From Lapidilactobacillus achengensis (lineage in GTDB: Bacteria; Bacillota; Bacilli; Lactobacillales; Lactobacillaceae), in contig NZ_RHOV01000003.1 of NCBI RefSeq assembly GCF_003946655.1, forward strand, positions 1 through 64,000: 64,000 nucleotides of DNA. The letters are read 5' to 3'. The notes under the pieces are model-generated. The model saw only the letters and a list, made by a program, of their open reading frames with translations, was not told where the DNA came from and did no database searches. Below, piece by piece: positions 1 to 10,250 of the stretch. Position numbers and translations under genes: made by a program. Every line of letters starts with the position of its first letter. Positions within the stretch are counted from its first letter, which is position 1.

Positions 1-122
<122 letters not shown>

Positions 123-279
123 AAGTTTGAGTTAGACTCAATTTTAAATCCATTAACTAGCGAATTGACTTCGCAAATGTTCTTTGTAGATAACGACCGA
201 AATCGTTATCGACCCTGCACATTTATCGAAACTTTGTTCAGTTTTCAAAGGTCTACCTTGTCGCAAAAGCAACTTTTAT

Positions 280-308
280 ATCTTAGCACGCGGTCAATTC
301 CTTGTCAA
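280..308 (-). promoter_or_regulatory. rRNA operon promoter, proximal
   Basis: On the minus strand TTGACA (303-308) and TAAGAT (280-285) are separated by exactly 17 bp. It lies about 160 nt upstream of the 16S 5' end, leaving a leader of typical length for an rrn operon. Confidence 0.85.
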
Positions 309-380
309 CAACTTTTTCAGAAAAGGTTGTTAGAACAATGAATGAAGCGCTTCGATAATCGCTATTTCGCAACAAAAACT

Positions 381-409
381 ATCTTATCAATTTCCAGCTG
401 ATTCGTCAA
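381..409 (-). promoter_or_regulatory. rRNA operon promoter, distal
   Basis: A second minus-strand promoter has TTGACG (404-409) and the same TAAGAT -10 (381-386), again with a 17-bp spacer, 101 bp upstream of the proximal promoter. Tandem promoters are usual for rRNA operons of Bacilli. Confidence 0.82.
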
Positions 410-533
410 CACTTATTTTTTAGCCGCAAATACGAACTTAAATGGCTCCTTTTGAAATTAAGTTCGTCAATAGCCGGCGCCGGATTATTTGCCTCACGTT
501 ACCCACTAAAAGATTGCTTGATTCCTGAACAAT

Positions 534-573
534 AAAAAAGATTTACCACCAAAATCGGTGATAAATCTTTTTT
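534..573 (-). terminator. Terminator after lysS
   Basis: A hairpin with an arm AAAAAAGATTTA and complementary TAAATCTTTTTT encloses a short GC-containing top. A- and T-runs on both sides make it usable in either direction; it closes the lysS transcript ahead of the rRNA promoters. Confidence 0.85.
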
Positions 574-625
574 GTTTTTTCTGAAAATAGAGCATTCAGG
601 CGCAAAACCGCCCTTAAATCATGCT

Positions 626-2158
<1,533 letters not shown>

Positions 2159-2164
2159 CTATCC

Positions 2165-3166
2165 TTATTGCGCCGCTTTTTCGGCTTCTCTTGCTTCATA
2201 ACTAACAACGAAATCATCAAAAATCCGATCGACTTCCGCCTGGGTCAAAACTTCATTTACGGCCGCCTTGGTTTTGGCGGCCCGGGGGATCCCCTTCAAA
2301 TAATAGGCAGCCTGTTGGCGGAATTCGGGAACCGCGATCTGCTCACCTTTAAGCGCGACCAACCGGGCCAACTGTTCCTTAGCCGTCGCAATCTTTTCCC
2401 GGGGTGTCGGTTCCGGTAATAATTCACCACTAGCCAAATAATGCTCGATCGCCCGCAGCACCCAAGGATTTCCTAGCGCCGCACGCCCGACCATGACCGC
2501 GTCACAGCCAACTTCATCTAACATTCTTTTGGCATCTTCGGGGGTACGGACATCGCCGTTGCCCATGAACGGGATCGTCAAATGCTGCCGCACTTCCGCC
2601 AAAATATGCCAATCGGCGTGCCCCATGTAAAGCTGCTTCCGGGTTCGCCCGTGCATCGCCAAGGCCGCTGCCCCAGCCCGCTCAACCGCCTGGGCGTTTT
2701 TGACCGCATAAATGTGATCATCATCCCAACCTGTTCGCATCTTGACCGTGACCGGTTTGTCAACGGCGGCCACGACAGCTGCCACCATCTCATAAACTTT
2801 GTCCGGGTCCAATAACCACTTGGCCCCGGCGTCTGTTTTCGTGACTTTGGGAACCGGGCAGCCCAAGTTGATATCAATGATATCCGCCTTGGTATTCTGA
2901 TCAATAAACTTCGCCGCATTGACCAAGGTTTCCTTCGTGCCACCAAAAATCTGAATACTGATGGGATGTTCTTGCGGATCCACGAACAACATATCCAATG
3001 TTTTCTGATTGTGATACATGATGCCGCGGTCGCTGATCATTTCGCAAACAACCAAGCCCGCGCCGAACTCTTTGGCAACCATTCGAAACGCCGAGTTGGT
3101 GATCCCCGCCATTGGGGCGACAACAACTTGGTTAGGAATCGTCACATTTCCGATCTGCCATTCCAT
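2165..3166 (-). CDS. dusB: tRNA-dihydrouridine synthase
   Basis: Flavoenzyme that reduces uridines to dihydrouridine in tRNA. The 333-residue TIM-barrel protein shows the FMN-binding start VVAPMAGITNSAFR, the family signature INLGCPVPKV with the catalytic Cys, and VKMRTGWDDDHI, MHGRTRKQLY and GNGDVRTPEDA blocks. The chosen start is the ATG at 3166 (MEWQIGNV), preceded by AGGAG with 11 nt spacing; an upstream in-frame extension lacks a ribosome site. Subfamily DusB is inferred from the hslO-dusB-lysS order, which is widespread in Bacilli. Confidence 0.94.
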   Translation of the reverse strand: MEWQIGNVTIPNQVVVAPMAGITNSAFRMVAKEFGAGLVVCEMISDRGIMYHNQKTLDMLFVDPQEHPISIQIFGGTKETLVNAAKFIDQNTKADIIDINLGCPVPKVTKTDAGAKWLLDPDKVYEMVAAVVAAVDKPVTVKMRTGWDDDHIYAVKNAQAVERAGAAALAMHGRTRKQLYMGHADWHILAEVRQHLTIPFMGNGDVRTPEDAKRMLDEVGCDAVMVGRAALGNPWVLRAIEHYLASGELLPEPTPREKIATAKEQLARLVALKGEQIAVPEFRQQAAYYLKGIPRAAKTKAAVNEVLTQAEVDRIFDDFVVSYEAREAEKAAQ

Positions 3167-3346
3167 TACTTTTAACGCTCCTAATCTAGATTCGCTTAAT
3201 CTTAGCAAAAAAACCAGGGTGAACGCAACCTCACCCTCGAAAAAAGGCTAAAATCCAAGCATTAACTTCGCCAGAACCAACTGATCGCCAATTTACTTTC
3301 GAGAAAGAATCATTTACCAACGCAAAGCAGTCCGGTTAATTGACAA

Positions 3347-4237
3347 TTACTTTGATGACGTCTTTGCTGCAATGATTTGTCGTAGTTCGGTTTCGCTAAA
3401 CTGATAGTGGGCCCCGCAAAACTTACAAACCGCTTCAGCGCCATGATCTTCGGTGATCATCGCTTGTAATTCGCTAGATGATAGCGTCGCCAAGGCTCGA
3501 CTGAAACGGTCCTTGCTACAATCACAGTGGAAACTAACCGGCATCTCAGCCAACACCTTGATCGGCGTCACGCCAAAAATCTGCTGTAACAATTGCGTTG
3601 GTGTTTGTCCCTGGCGTAGAAGATCGGAAACTAGCGGCAATTGTTGCAACCTGCTTTCCAACGCCGCCAATTGTTCCGCCGTCGCCGCGGGCAAAGTCTG
3701 GATCAGAAAGCCACCAGCCACTGCCACACTGCCGTCGGGATCAACAAAGACCGATAACCCCATGGCCGACGGGATTTGTTCTGACTTGGCCAGATAATAC
3801 GTAAAATCTTCGGCAATTTCGCCCGAAACCAAGGGTACTTGCCCGGTGAAAGGTTCCTTCAACCCAAGATCTTTGGTCACGCTTAATGATCCCTGGGTAC
3901 CGACCGCCCGACGCACATCGATTTTGCCTAATGGCGTCGCGGGCAAATTGACCTGGGGATGGCTAAGGTACCCCTTCACTTGCCCCTTGGCGTTGCCATC
4001 CGCCACGATCATGCCCACGGGACCGTCGCCTTGGATCCGAACCGTCATTGTCTCAGGTTCTTTGAGCAAGGCGCTACTCAGCAACAACGTGCCCGTCAAG
4101 GTCCGCCCCAAGGCAGCGGTCGCAGCGGGCCAAGTATCGTGACGCCGCTGAGCCGAACCGACTAAGGCGCTGGCATCAACCGCCAACATTCGAAAGGCGC
4201 CGTCAGTGGTAATTGCTTTGATAAGATGATCTGCCAA
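3347..4237 (-). CDS. hslO: Redox-regulated chaperonin Hsp33
   Basis: Cytoplasmic holdase activated by oxidative unfolding. The 296-residue length is normal. The C-terminal zinc switch is intact: CDC at 238-240 and CKFC at 271-274 supply the four cysteines that release zinc on disulfide formation. The N-terminal dimer domain begins MADHLIKAITTDGAFR, a family hallmark. It lies between ftsH and dusB, with about 180 bp to dusB. Confidence 0.96.
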   Translation of the reverse strand: MADHLIKAITTDGAFRMLAVDASALVGSAQRRHDTWPAATAALGRTLTGTLLLSSALLKEPETMTVRIQGDGPVGMIVADGNAKGQVKGYLSHPQVNLPATPLGKIDVRRAVGTQGSLSVTKDLGLKEPFTGQVPLVSGEIAEDFTYYLAKSEQIPSAMGLSVFVDPDGSVAVAGGFLIQTLPAATAEQLAALESRLQQLPLVSDLLRQGQTPTQLLQQIFGVTPIKVLAEMPVSFHCDCSKDRFSRALATLSSSELQAMITEDHGAEAVCKFCGAHYQFSETELRQIIAAKTSSK

Positions 4238-4370
4238 TTCAATCCCTCATTTCTGAAAACTCTAACTTAGTATATTAGCGTATTTTCACAAAAAATACCA
4301 GTCAACTCGATTCATTCATTTTTCACAGAATGCTAGCAACTGCAAATGGATCGCCCAGAACCGGCCGATC

Positions 4371-4401
4371 AAAAAAGCCTGAATGTTGCCATTCAGGCTT
4401 C
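4371..4401 (-). terminator. Terminator after ftsH
   Basis: On the minus strand a stem of GAAGCCTGAATG and CATTCAGGCTT with a short loop is followed by TTTTTT, just 10 bp past the ftsH stop codon. It separates the pth-to-ftsH group from hslO. Confidence 0.85.
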
Positions 4402-4410
4402 AAACGAAAA

Positions 4411-6678
4411 CTATTTAGGCTCATCTTGCTTTGAGTCAGCATTCTTATCTGCTGTCTGATCACTTTCACTGCTTGGATCAGAGCTTGTAGTTGCCGTAGC
4501 TGAGTCAGCGGGTTTCGCCGGTTCAGACTGAGCGGCCGCCTCGGTATGAGGCTCGGTCGGCTCCTGCTCTGCAGCCGGTGTGTCCTGCTTAGGCTGATCG
4601 GTTTCACTCTTCGCTGATTGGTCCGCTTGGTCGGCCGCTTTCGCGTCGCCGTCCTTCGGCTGATCCGCGCTCTCTGACTGATCAGATTGCGCGTCCTTTT
4701 GCTCCAAGGCACGCTTGGCTTCTTCAAACGTCTGCGCGTGCTCGCTAGGATACAAATTGCTATCCCGTTCCGGCATCTTGCCATCGTTGAACAAACTAAG
4801 AATTTCCTTTTCATCCAAGGTTTCATACTTAAGCAACGCTTCAGCAATCAGCTTATGTTGTTCATGATGGCTGCTGATGATCTCGCGCGCCTCATCATGA
4901 GCCGCGTTAATGATCTCGCGCACTTCATCGTCAATCGCCGCCGCTGTTGTTTCCGAGTATGGTGGTCGTTGGCCGTATTCGGCACCAACGAATGGCTGAC
5001 CTTCGCTTTCCAAGGCAACCGTCCCTAAACGGTCAGTCATCCCATATTGAGTGACCATCCCGCGGGCGATTTGGGTTGCCTGCTCGAAGTCATTCGACGC
5101 ACCGGTCGATAGCGAGTTGAAAATCAACTCTTCCGCCGTCCGGCCACCCATTAAACCAACGATTTGCTCGTTCAATTCCTTCTTCGTCAAAAGGAACTGA
5201 TCATCACGCGGCAACATGATCGCATAACCACCAGCGCGGCCACGCGGCACGATCGTCACCTTACGAACGACCCTGGAATCGCTCAACACTAACCCAACCA
5301 AAGCATGGCCGGCTTCGTGGTAAGCCACCATCGTGCGTTCTTTCGTACTGATGACCCGGTCCCGTTTCGCCGGTCCCGCGATCACCCGATCTTCGGCTTC
5401 ATCAACATCGGCAGCATCGATCTTGGTCTTATTCCGCCGCGCAGCAACTAAGGCAGCTTCGTTCAGAACGTTTTCCAAATCGGCCCCGACAAAACCTGGT
5501 GTTTGTTGGGCAATCACTTTCAAGTCAACATCATCGGCCAATGGTTTATTCTTGGCATGAACTTTCAAGATGGCTTCGCGACCCTTTACGTCAGGACGCC
5601 CGACCAAAATCTTCCGGTCAAAACGACCAGGACGTAGTAAGGCCGGATCCAAAACATCAGAACGGTTCGTGGCCGCGATGACGATGACGCCTTCATTGCC
5701 GGTAAACCCGTCCATTTCAACCAGTAATTGGTTCAAGGTTTGTTCCCGCTCATCATGACCGCCACCCATGCCGGCGCCACGTTGACGACCGACAGCATCG
5801 ATTTCATCAATAAAGATGATTGCTGGCGCATTCTTTTTGGCGTTATCAAACAGATCCCGCACTCGTGAAGCCCCAACACCGACGAACATTTCGACGAAAT
5901 CAGAACCAGAGATCGAGAAGAACGGCACGCCTGCTTCGCCAGCAACCGCGCGGGCAAGTAATGTTTTACCAGTACCCGGAGGCCCCTCAAGCAGAACACC
6001 CTTGGGAATTCGTGCTCCTAAGGCGCTGAACTTCTTCGGGTTCTTCAGAAATTCAACAACTTCGACCAACTCTTGTTTCTCTTCTTCAGCGCCAGCGACA
6101 TCAGAGAAACGAACTTTGTTTTTCTGGGGGTCTTCTGGTTTAGCCTTAGACTTGCCAAAACTCATGACGCCACGGCCATTGCCGCCACCGCCGCCACCTT
6201 GGCCAGCTTGATTCATCATGAAATAGAAGAAAACGAAGAGCAAAATCGTTGGGAGCAGCATGAAGAGCGAACTGATCCAAACACTGGATTGTGACTCTTC
6301 TTGGGCGTGCATCGTCACACCCTCACTTTGCGCCAATTCAGTGATTTGCTTCAACGACCCATCATTAGGCAGTAAAGATGTCGTAAAGCCAGTAACCACA
6401 GTCGAGGTTGTGCCACCAAAAAGCGCACCACTTGATGCTTTCTTGGTAATCGGCTTGCTATACTCGCCACGGATCGAGTAGACCCCATTGGCAGGTTGAA
6501 CTGTGAACTCTTTGACTTTATTTGACTTCAATTCTGTCACGAACTTGGTCGTGCTGACATTTTGGGTATTGCCACTGTTCCCGCGATTAAAGAAGAAACT
6601 GATCCCCGCAACGATGGCAACAAACATCAAAATGTAAAACAAACCGCTATTTAATAGGCGATTACGGTTATTTTTCAT
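4411..6678 (-). CDS. ftsH: ATP-dependent zinc metalloprotease FtsH
   Basis: Membrane-anchored AAA+ protease that degrades misassembled membrane proteins and short-lived regulators. Transmembrane segments lie at about 11-30 and 133-155, flanking an extracytoplasmic domain. Walker A is GPPGTGKT (232-239), Walker B FIDEID (289-294), and the zinc site HEAGH (454-458). At 755 residues it is longer than most homologues: from about residue 655 there is an acidic tail rich in Asp, Gln, Ser, Lys and Glu of low complexity, typical of lactobacilli and variable between species. Start ATG with AGGAGG upstream. It follows hpt, as in B. subtilis. Confidence 0.97.
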   Translation of the reverse strand: MKNNRNRLLNSGLFYILMFVAIVAGISFFFNRGNSGNTQNVSTTKFVTELKSNKVKEFTVQPANGVYSIRGEYSKPITKKASSGALFGGTTSTVVTGFTTSLLPNDGSLKQITELAQSEGVTMHAQEESQSSVWISSLFMLLPTILLFVFFYFMMNQAGQGGGGGGNGRGVMSFGKSKAKPEDPQKNKVRFSDVAGAEEEKQELVEVVEFLKNPKKFSALGARIPKGVLLEGPPGTGKTLLARAVAGEAGVPFFSISGSDFVEMFVGVGASRVRDLFDNAKKNAPAIIFIDEIDAVGRQRGAGMGGGHDEREQTLNQLLVEMDGFTGNEGVIVIAATNRSDVLDPALLRPGRFDRKILVGRPDVKGREAILKVHAKNKPLADDVDLKVIAQQTPGFVGADLENVLNEAALVAARRNKTKIDAADVDEAEDRVIAGPAKRDRVISTKERTMVAYHEAGHALVGLVLSDSRVVRKVTIVPRGRAGGYAIMLPRDDQFLLTKKELNEQIVGLMGGRTAEELIFNSLSTGASNDFEQATQIARGMVTQYGMTDRLGTVALESEGQPFVGAEYGQRPPYSETTAAAIDDEVREIINAAHDEAREIISSHHEQHKLIAEALLKYETLDEKEILSLFNDGKMPERDSNLYPSEHAQTFEEAKRALEQKDAQSDQSESADQPKDGDAKAADQADQSAKSETDQPKQDTPAAEQEPTEPHTEAAAQSEPAKPADSATATTSSDPSSESDQTADKNADSKQDEPK

Positions 6679-6785
6679 TTATGACCTCCTGAATAAATCG
6701 ATTGATTGAGCATAATCGAATGCTGTAATCATACCATATTTGACCATTTTTGACCAATAACTAAGACCTTGATTTGTCCAAAAAA

Positions 6786-7322
6786 TCAAGAATAGATGAT
6801 TGGCTTCAGAACGCCCACATAAGGCAGATTACGATACTGATTCTTGTAGTCAAGACCATAGCCGACCAGAAACTCATCGGGAACGAGCACGCCGGTATAA
6901 TCGACATGAACATTGATCAAACGGCGCGCTGGCTTATCAAGAAATGAGCAGATCTTGATCGAGCTAGCGCCGCGCGTCTTCAACAACTTGATCAGCGCTT
7001 CCAAGGTCCGACCAGTATCAATGATATCTTCCACAATGATCAAATCACGACCGTTGACAGGAATATCTAAGTCTTTCAAGATCCGGACTTCGCCACTGGA
7101 CTCGAAAGCATCACCATAGCTGGATACATCCATAAATTCGATTTCCGCTGGCGCATCATAAGCGCGAATCAGATCCGTCATAAAGACCACCGCGCCTTTC
7201 AAGATGCAAATGAAAATCGGCACCTTTCCAACATAATCAGTTTGGATCTCTTTACCAAGTCGAGCAACTGCTTCCTGGATCTCCCCCTGGGAAACAATGA
7301 CCTTTTCAATATCTTCGCGCAT
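6786..7322 (-). CDS. hpt: Hypoxanthine-guanine phosphoribosyltransferase
   Basis: Purine salvage enzyme converting hypoxanthine or guanine plus PRPP to IMP or GMP. The 178-residue protein has the PRPP loop VEDIIDTG (97-104) and the conserved ILKGAVVFMTDL segment. The start ATG at 7322 (MREDIEKV) is fixed by AAGGAG with 6 nt spacing; an in-frame extension upstream overlaps tilS and lacks a site. The tilS-hpt-ftsH order is conserved across Bacilli, and the genes are closely spaced (32 bp to tilS), indicating one transcript. Confidence 0.96.
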   Translation of the reverse strand: MREDIEKVIVSQGEIQEAVARLGKEIQTDYVGKVPIFICILKGAVVFMTDLIRAYDAPAEIEFMDVSSYGDAFESSGEVRILKDLDIPVNGRDLIIVEDIIDTGRTLEALIKLLKTRGASSIKICSFLDKPARRLINVHVDYTGVLVPDEFLVGYGLDYKNQYRNLPYVGVLKPIIYS

Positions 7323-7354
7323 CTCGTTCTCCTTAAAATGGGTATTTGTTTTGG

Positions 7355-8773
7355 CTACTGATCGTGTCGCCACAATACATAAATGATTTTAGCAGTTTCT
7401 GGGGCTTTCGACAATTTATAATTGAAGATATTCTCAACCCAGACGATTTTATTGGCCGCTGTCAACAGCCAAAGCTGCGCACGGCGGTCCAAAGGAACCT
7501 TCGCGTCGATCAAACGCCGCCGTAATTTCTGATGCTGACCTTGAGCCAACTCTAAGCAATCGCCGGGCTGGGAATACCGCCACCACAAGGTTGTGGTCGC
7601 TGGGGGCACTTGGATAATCGCCTGATGTGAGCCGGCTAGATCAATATCGACGTCGGGTCTGGAAGTAAAAGCGCCCAACGCCCCACCGGCAACCTGGATC
7701 CACTGATCTAGTGGTAGTGCTTGCCCAGTTGGCGCCGCCTGACTTGCGGCGGCCGCGGTCGTGCCAGGCGCCACTGGGTCCGTTGGCGTTAAAATCCTGA
7801 ACTTCTGGTAAGACTGCTGCAACTGCCACCCTTGTCCCAGATCCACCTGATGATGACCTTGAGCCGCCTGGGTCAGCCGCGTTAATGCTTGCAGCACCCC
7901 TTGCTTGAGCCGCGGTCGCTGTGGAAAATACCGTTGCCAGAAAGCTTGCCAAACCATCTGCGCCGCCGTTGGAGACAAGCCAGTCAACGCTGGCGGCAAT
8001 TGACCGCGTAAGCCAGTTTCCGTCAGCATGACCGCCATGGCATCAATCACGCTGGCTGTGGTCTGGGCAGCCAGTTCCCGCAGCGCGACTAATTCCGTCG
8101 CAAAGCGGCTGCCATGAGCCAATAATTGGTTGTTTTCTCGCTTCAACTCTGGAACTACCGTAAGCCGCAACCGGTTCCGTTGCGTAAACATGGTTTGATT
8201 GGTGCCATCTTCAATATGCGTCAACTTGCCGGCCTGCGCGTATGCCCGAATTTCCGCCTTGCTAAAGGGCAACATGGGCCGTAATAAGAGCCCACCGGCA
8301 AAGGGCATCTGCGGTTGCAGCCCGGGCATTTCGGCCACACCACCGCTGCGAATCAATTGCAGCAAGATCGACTCGAACAAATCGTCCTGATGATGAGCCG
8401 TCAGTAATACCGGATGATCCTCTGCCGCTAAAGTTGCAGTCAAGAATTGGTAACGGGCCGCCCGGGCATTGGCCTCGGTCACTGGCGTTGATTTTTCACG
8501 CTGCCAGCGACCTGTGACCAACGGCAAGTGGCGCTGTTGGGCAAACTGTTGCACAAAAGCCGCTTCATGCTCGCTGTCGGCGCGCAACTGATGATTGAAG
8601 TACGCCAATTTCAGGTGGGGCCGTTGAGCCGCGGGCAAGGAGCGCAACAATTCAACCAATACCACCGAATCAACCCCACCGGAAAAGGCCACCACAACCG
8701 ATGGTAGCGGCGATAACTTCGCCGTCATCGTTGCCCAATGGCGCGCAAACCGAGTTGACAATGATGCTTGCAA
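7355..8773 (-). CDS. tilS: tRNA(Ile)-lysidine synthase
   Basis: Converts the wobble C of tRNA-Ile(CAU) to lysidine, an essential step for reading AUA. The ATP pyrophosphatase P-loop SGGVDS is at 31-36, followed by TAHHQDDLFES, then the TilS C-terminal substrate-binding region. I place the start at a TTG (8773) because AAGGGGAG lies 7 nt upstream and this gives 472 residues, close to the family norm; the longest open frame begins 141 bp further upstream and would overlap yabR. Alanine- and glutamine-rich, leucine-poor stretches near residue 340-385 look like a lineage-specific spacer. Confidence 0.93.
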   Translation of the reverse strand: MQASLSTRFARHWATMTAKLSPLPSVVVAFSGGVDSVVLVELLRSLPAAQRPHLKLAYFNHQLRADSEHEAAFVQQFAQQRHLPLVTGRWQREKSTPVTEANARAARYQFLTATLAAEDHPVLLTAHHQDDLFESILLQLIRSGGVAEMPGLQPQMPFAGGLLLRPMLPFSKAEIRAYAQAGKLTHIEDGTNQTMFTQRNRLRLTVVPELKRENNQLLAHGSRFATELVALRELAAQTTASVIDAMAVMLTETGLRGQLPPALTGLSPTAAQMVWQAFWQRYFPQRPRLKQGVLQALTRLTQAAQGHHQVDLGQGWQLQQSYQKFRILTPTDPVAPGTTAAAASQAAPTGQALPLDQWIQVAGGALGAFTSRPDVDIDLAGSHQAIIQVPPATTTLWWRYSQPGDCLELAQGQHQKLRRRLIDAKVPLDRRAQLWLLTAANKIVWVENIFNYKLSKAPETAKIIYVLWRHDQ

Positions 8774-8885
8774 TGAACCGCTCCCCTTCTCTTCGTTTTC
8801 ACTGTAATCAAAAAAGGTAAAAACAAGTCGACCTTGATCCGCCAAAATAGCGGGGCACGTCTTATCTTTACCCATTACATCCTGA

Positions 8886-9365
8886 TTAGCTCCGGCGACC
8901 GCCACGGCCACCACGTTTGCCCTCAGTATTACGTTTGATCGCAGTCAGGCGATCTTCGCTGTCTTTCAAGAAACCAGACAACATACTATCGAAATCCTGA
9001 TGGCCTGGATGACCACCATTGTTATTATTGTTGTTCCGACGCCAATTATTGTTGCTACCTTCTGATTCATGTCGCTCACGGCGCGGCCGATCATGATGGA
9101 CCGGCTTCGCGTGGGTGGCGGCGGCAGGTTGTTCCTCACTAGCCTGCTTGATCGATAGACCAATCTTTCCGTTCTGTTCTGAAACAACCTTTACTGTCAC
9201 AACATCGCCAACGCTCAACACGTCATGAATATCTTTAACATATTGATTAGAGATCTCACTGATATGAACCAGCCCGCTTTTACCAGAACCTAGATCGACG
9301 AATGCTCCGAAGTTGGTGATCCCAGTTACCTTACCAGTAACTTTCGACCCAATTTCAACTGCCAT
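8886..9365 (-). CDS. yabR: S1-domain RNA-binding protein (YabR-like)
   Basis: A single S1 domain fills the N-terminal half (MAVEIGSKVTGKVTGITNFG, through LVHISEIS and VKVVSEQNGKIGLSIKQA). The C-terminal half is low complexity, rich in Arg, Asn, Gly and His (about 90-150), suggesting RNA contact. The start is uncertain: ATG 9365 has AAGGAGG 12 nt away, while an upstream TTG at 9374 would be only 3 nt away. It sits between divIC and tilS exactly as in B. subtilis. The molecular role of the family is not well established; a link to ribosomes is likely. Confidence 0.9.
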   Translation of the reverse strand: MAVEIGSKVTGKVTGITNFGAFVDLGSGKSGLVHISEISNQYVKDIHDVLSVGDVVTVKVVSEQNGKIGLSIKQASEEQPAAATHAKPVHHDRPRRERHESEGSNNNWRRNNNNNNGGHPGHQDFDSMLSGFLKDSEDRLTAIKRNTEGKRGGRGGRRS

Positions 9366-9435
9366 ATACCCCAAAATCCTCCTTGGATACCACTTATTGT
9401 TATCTTAGTATACCACCGAACAAATCCATTTAAAA

Positions 9436-9858
9436 CTAATTTTTGGGATTTGACGACGTGGTCTGTCCTTCGTTATCAGGCAATGTGAAAATAACCTCGC
9501 CTTTTTTCGAATAATCATATTTATAGCGGATCAGCTTATCCAAATAGTCAGCATCGTGTAACTGATCGACCTGGATCTGCAAATCCTCCTGCTGCTGCTG
9601 TGCCTTCTTCAGCTTCTGCTGTTGCACTGCAATATTCGCCTGTAAAGTCCGCTGGGTCCGCTGCGAACGCAACCACTGATTACCCAGCAAAGCTGCGAAT
9701 ATCAGCACCAGCACGCCTAAAAACAGCAGGCGCCGGCGATGGACCCGGCGAACGAAACGTTGATGTTTGGCCAACGCTTCTTGTTCCTGTTGTTCCTGAA
9801 TATACTGATTATTGAGATTGGTGATTTTCGAATCAAAGCGACGTTTTGGTGCTTCCAT
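9436..9858 (-). CDS. divIC: Cell division protein DivIC (FtsB-like)
   Basis: Bitopic division protein that works with FtsL and DivIB at the septum. The 140-residue protein has a basic cytoplasmic N-terminus, one transmembrane segment (about 46-65, RLLFLGVLVLIFAALLG) and an extracytoplasmic coiled coil rich in Gln (about 68-105). It ends with a short conserved segment YLDKLIRYKYDYSKKGEVIF typical of the family. The start ATG has GGGAG upstream. It lies between rqcP and yabR, the standard position. Confidence 0.92.
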   Translation of the reverse strand: MEAPKRRFDSKITNLNNQYIQEQQEQEALAKHQRFVRRVHRRRLLFLGVLVLIFAALLGNQWLRSQRTQRTLQANIAVQQQKLKKAQQQQEDLQIQVDQLHDADYLDKLIRYKYDYSKKGEVIFTLPDNEGQTTSSNPKN

Positions 9859-9992
9859 GTGCTCACTCCCTCAGACCACAGTGCGACGACATCTACCTTT
9901 GAGTATAGCATACGCCGGACGAAAAGTTGCGCCCGATCCGCCAAAAAACTGAAAAACCACAGCATCAACCTTAAACCTGCTCAGATTGAAAT

Positions 9993-10250
9993 CTAGACCC
10001 GCGGTGTGTCGCTGATGACCGTATACATTTCTTCCGCATCAGCCTTTTTAGTGGTCTCGACGATGCGGGTCACTTGGACGACCAGGGTCTTGTTGCCAAA
10101 CAACAAGCTAAGTTCATCGCCAATTCCCACGTCGCTGGATGATTTAGCCACTTTACCATTGATCGTGATTCGCCCTTTATCGGCAATCTCCTTAGCAACT
10201 GTCCGTCGTTTGATCAGACGAGAAACCTTTAAATATTTATCAAGACGCAT
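9993..10250 (-). CDS. rqcP: Ribosome-associated quality control protein RqcP
   Basis: 85-residue S4-domain protein ([20 protein letters not shown]), formerly YabO/Hsp15-like. In Bacilli RqcP works with RqcH to elongate poly-alanine tails on nascent chains stuck on 50S subunits. Length and sequence are typical. Its start codon overlaps the 3' end of mfd by 11 bp, so translation is probably coupled. Confidence 0.93.
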   Translation of the reverse strand: MRLDKYLKVSRLIKRRTVAKEIADKGRITINGKVAKSSSDVGIGDELSLLFGNKTLVVQVTRIVETTKKADAEEMYTVISDTPRV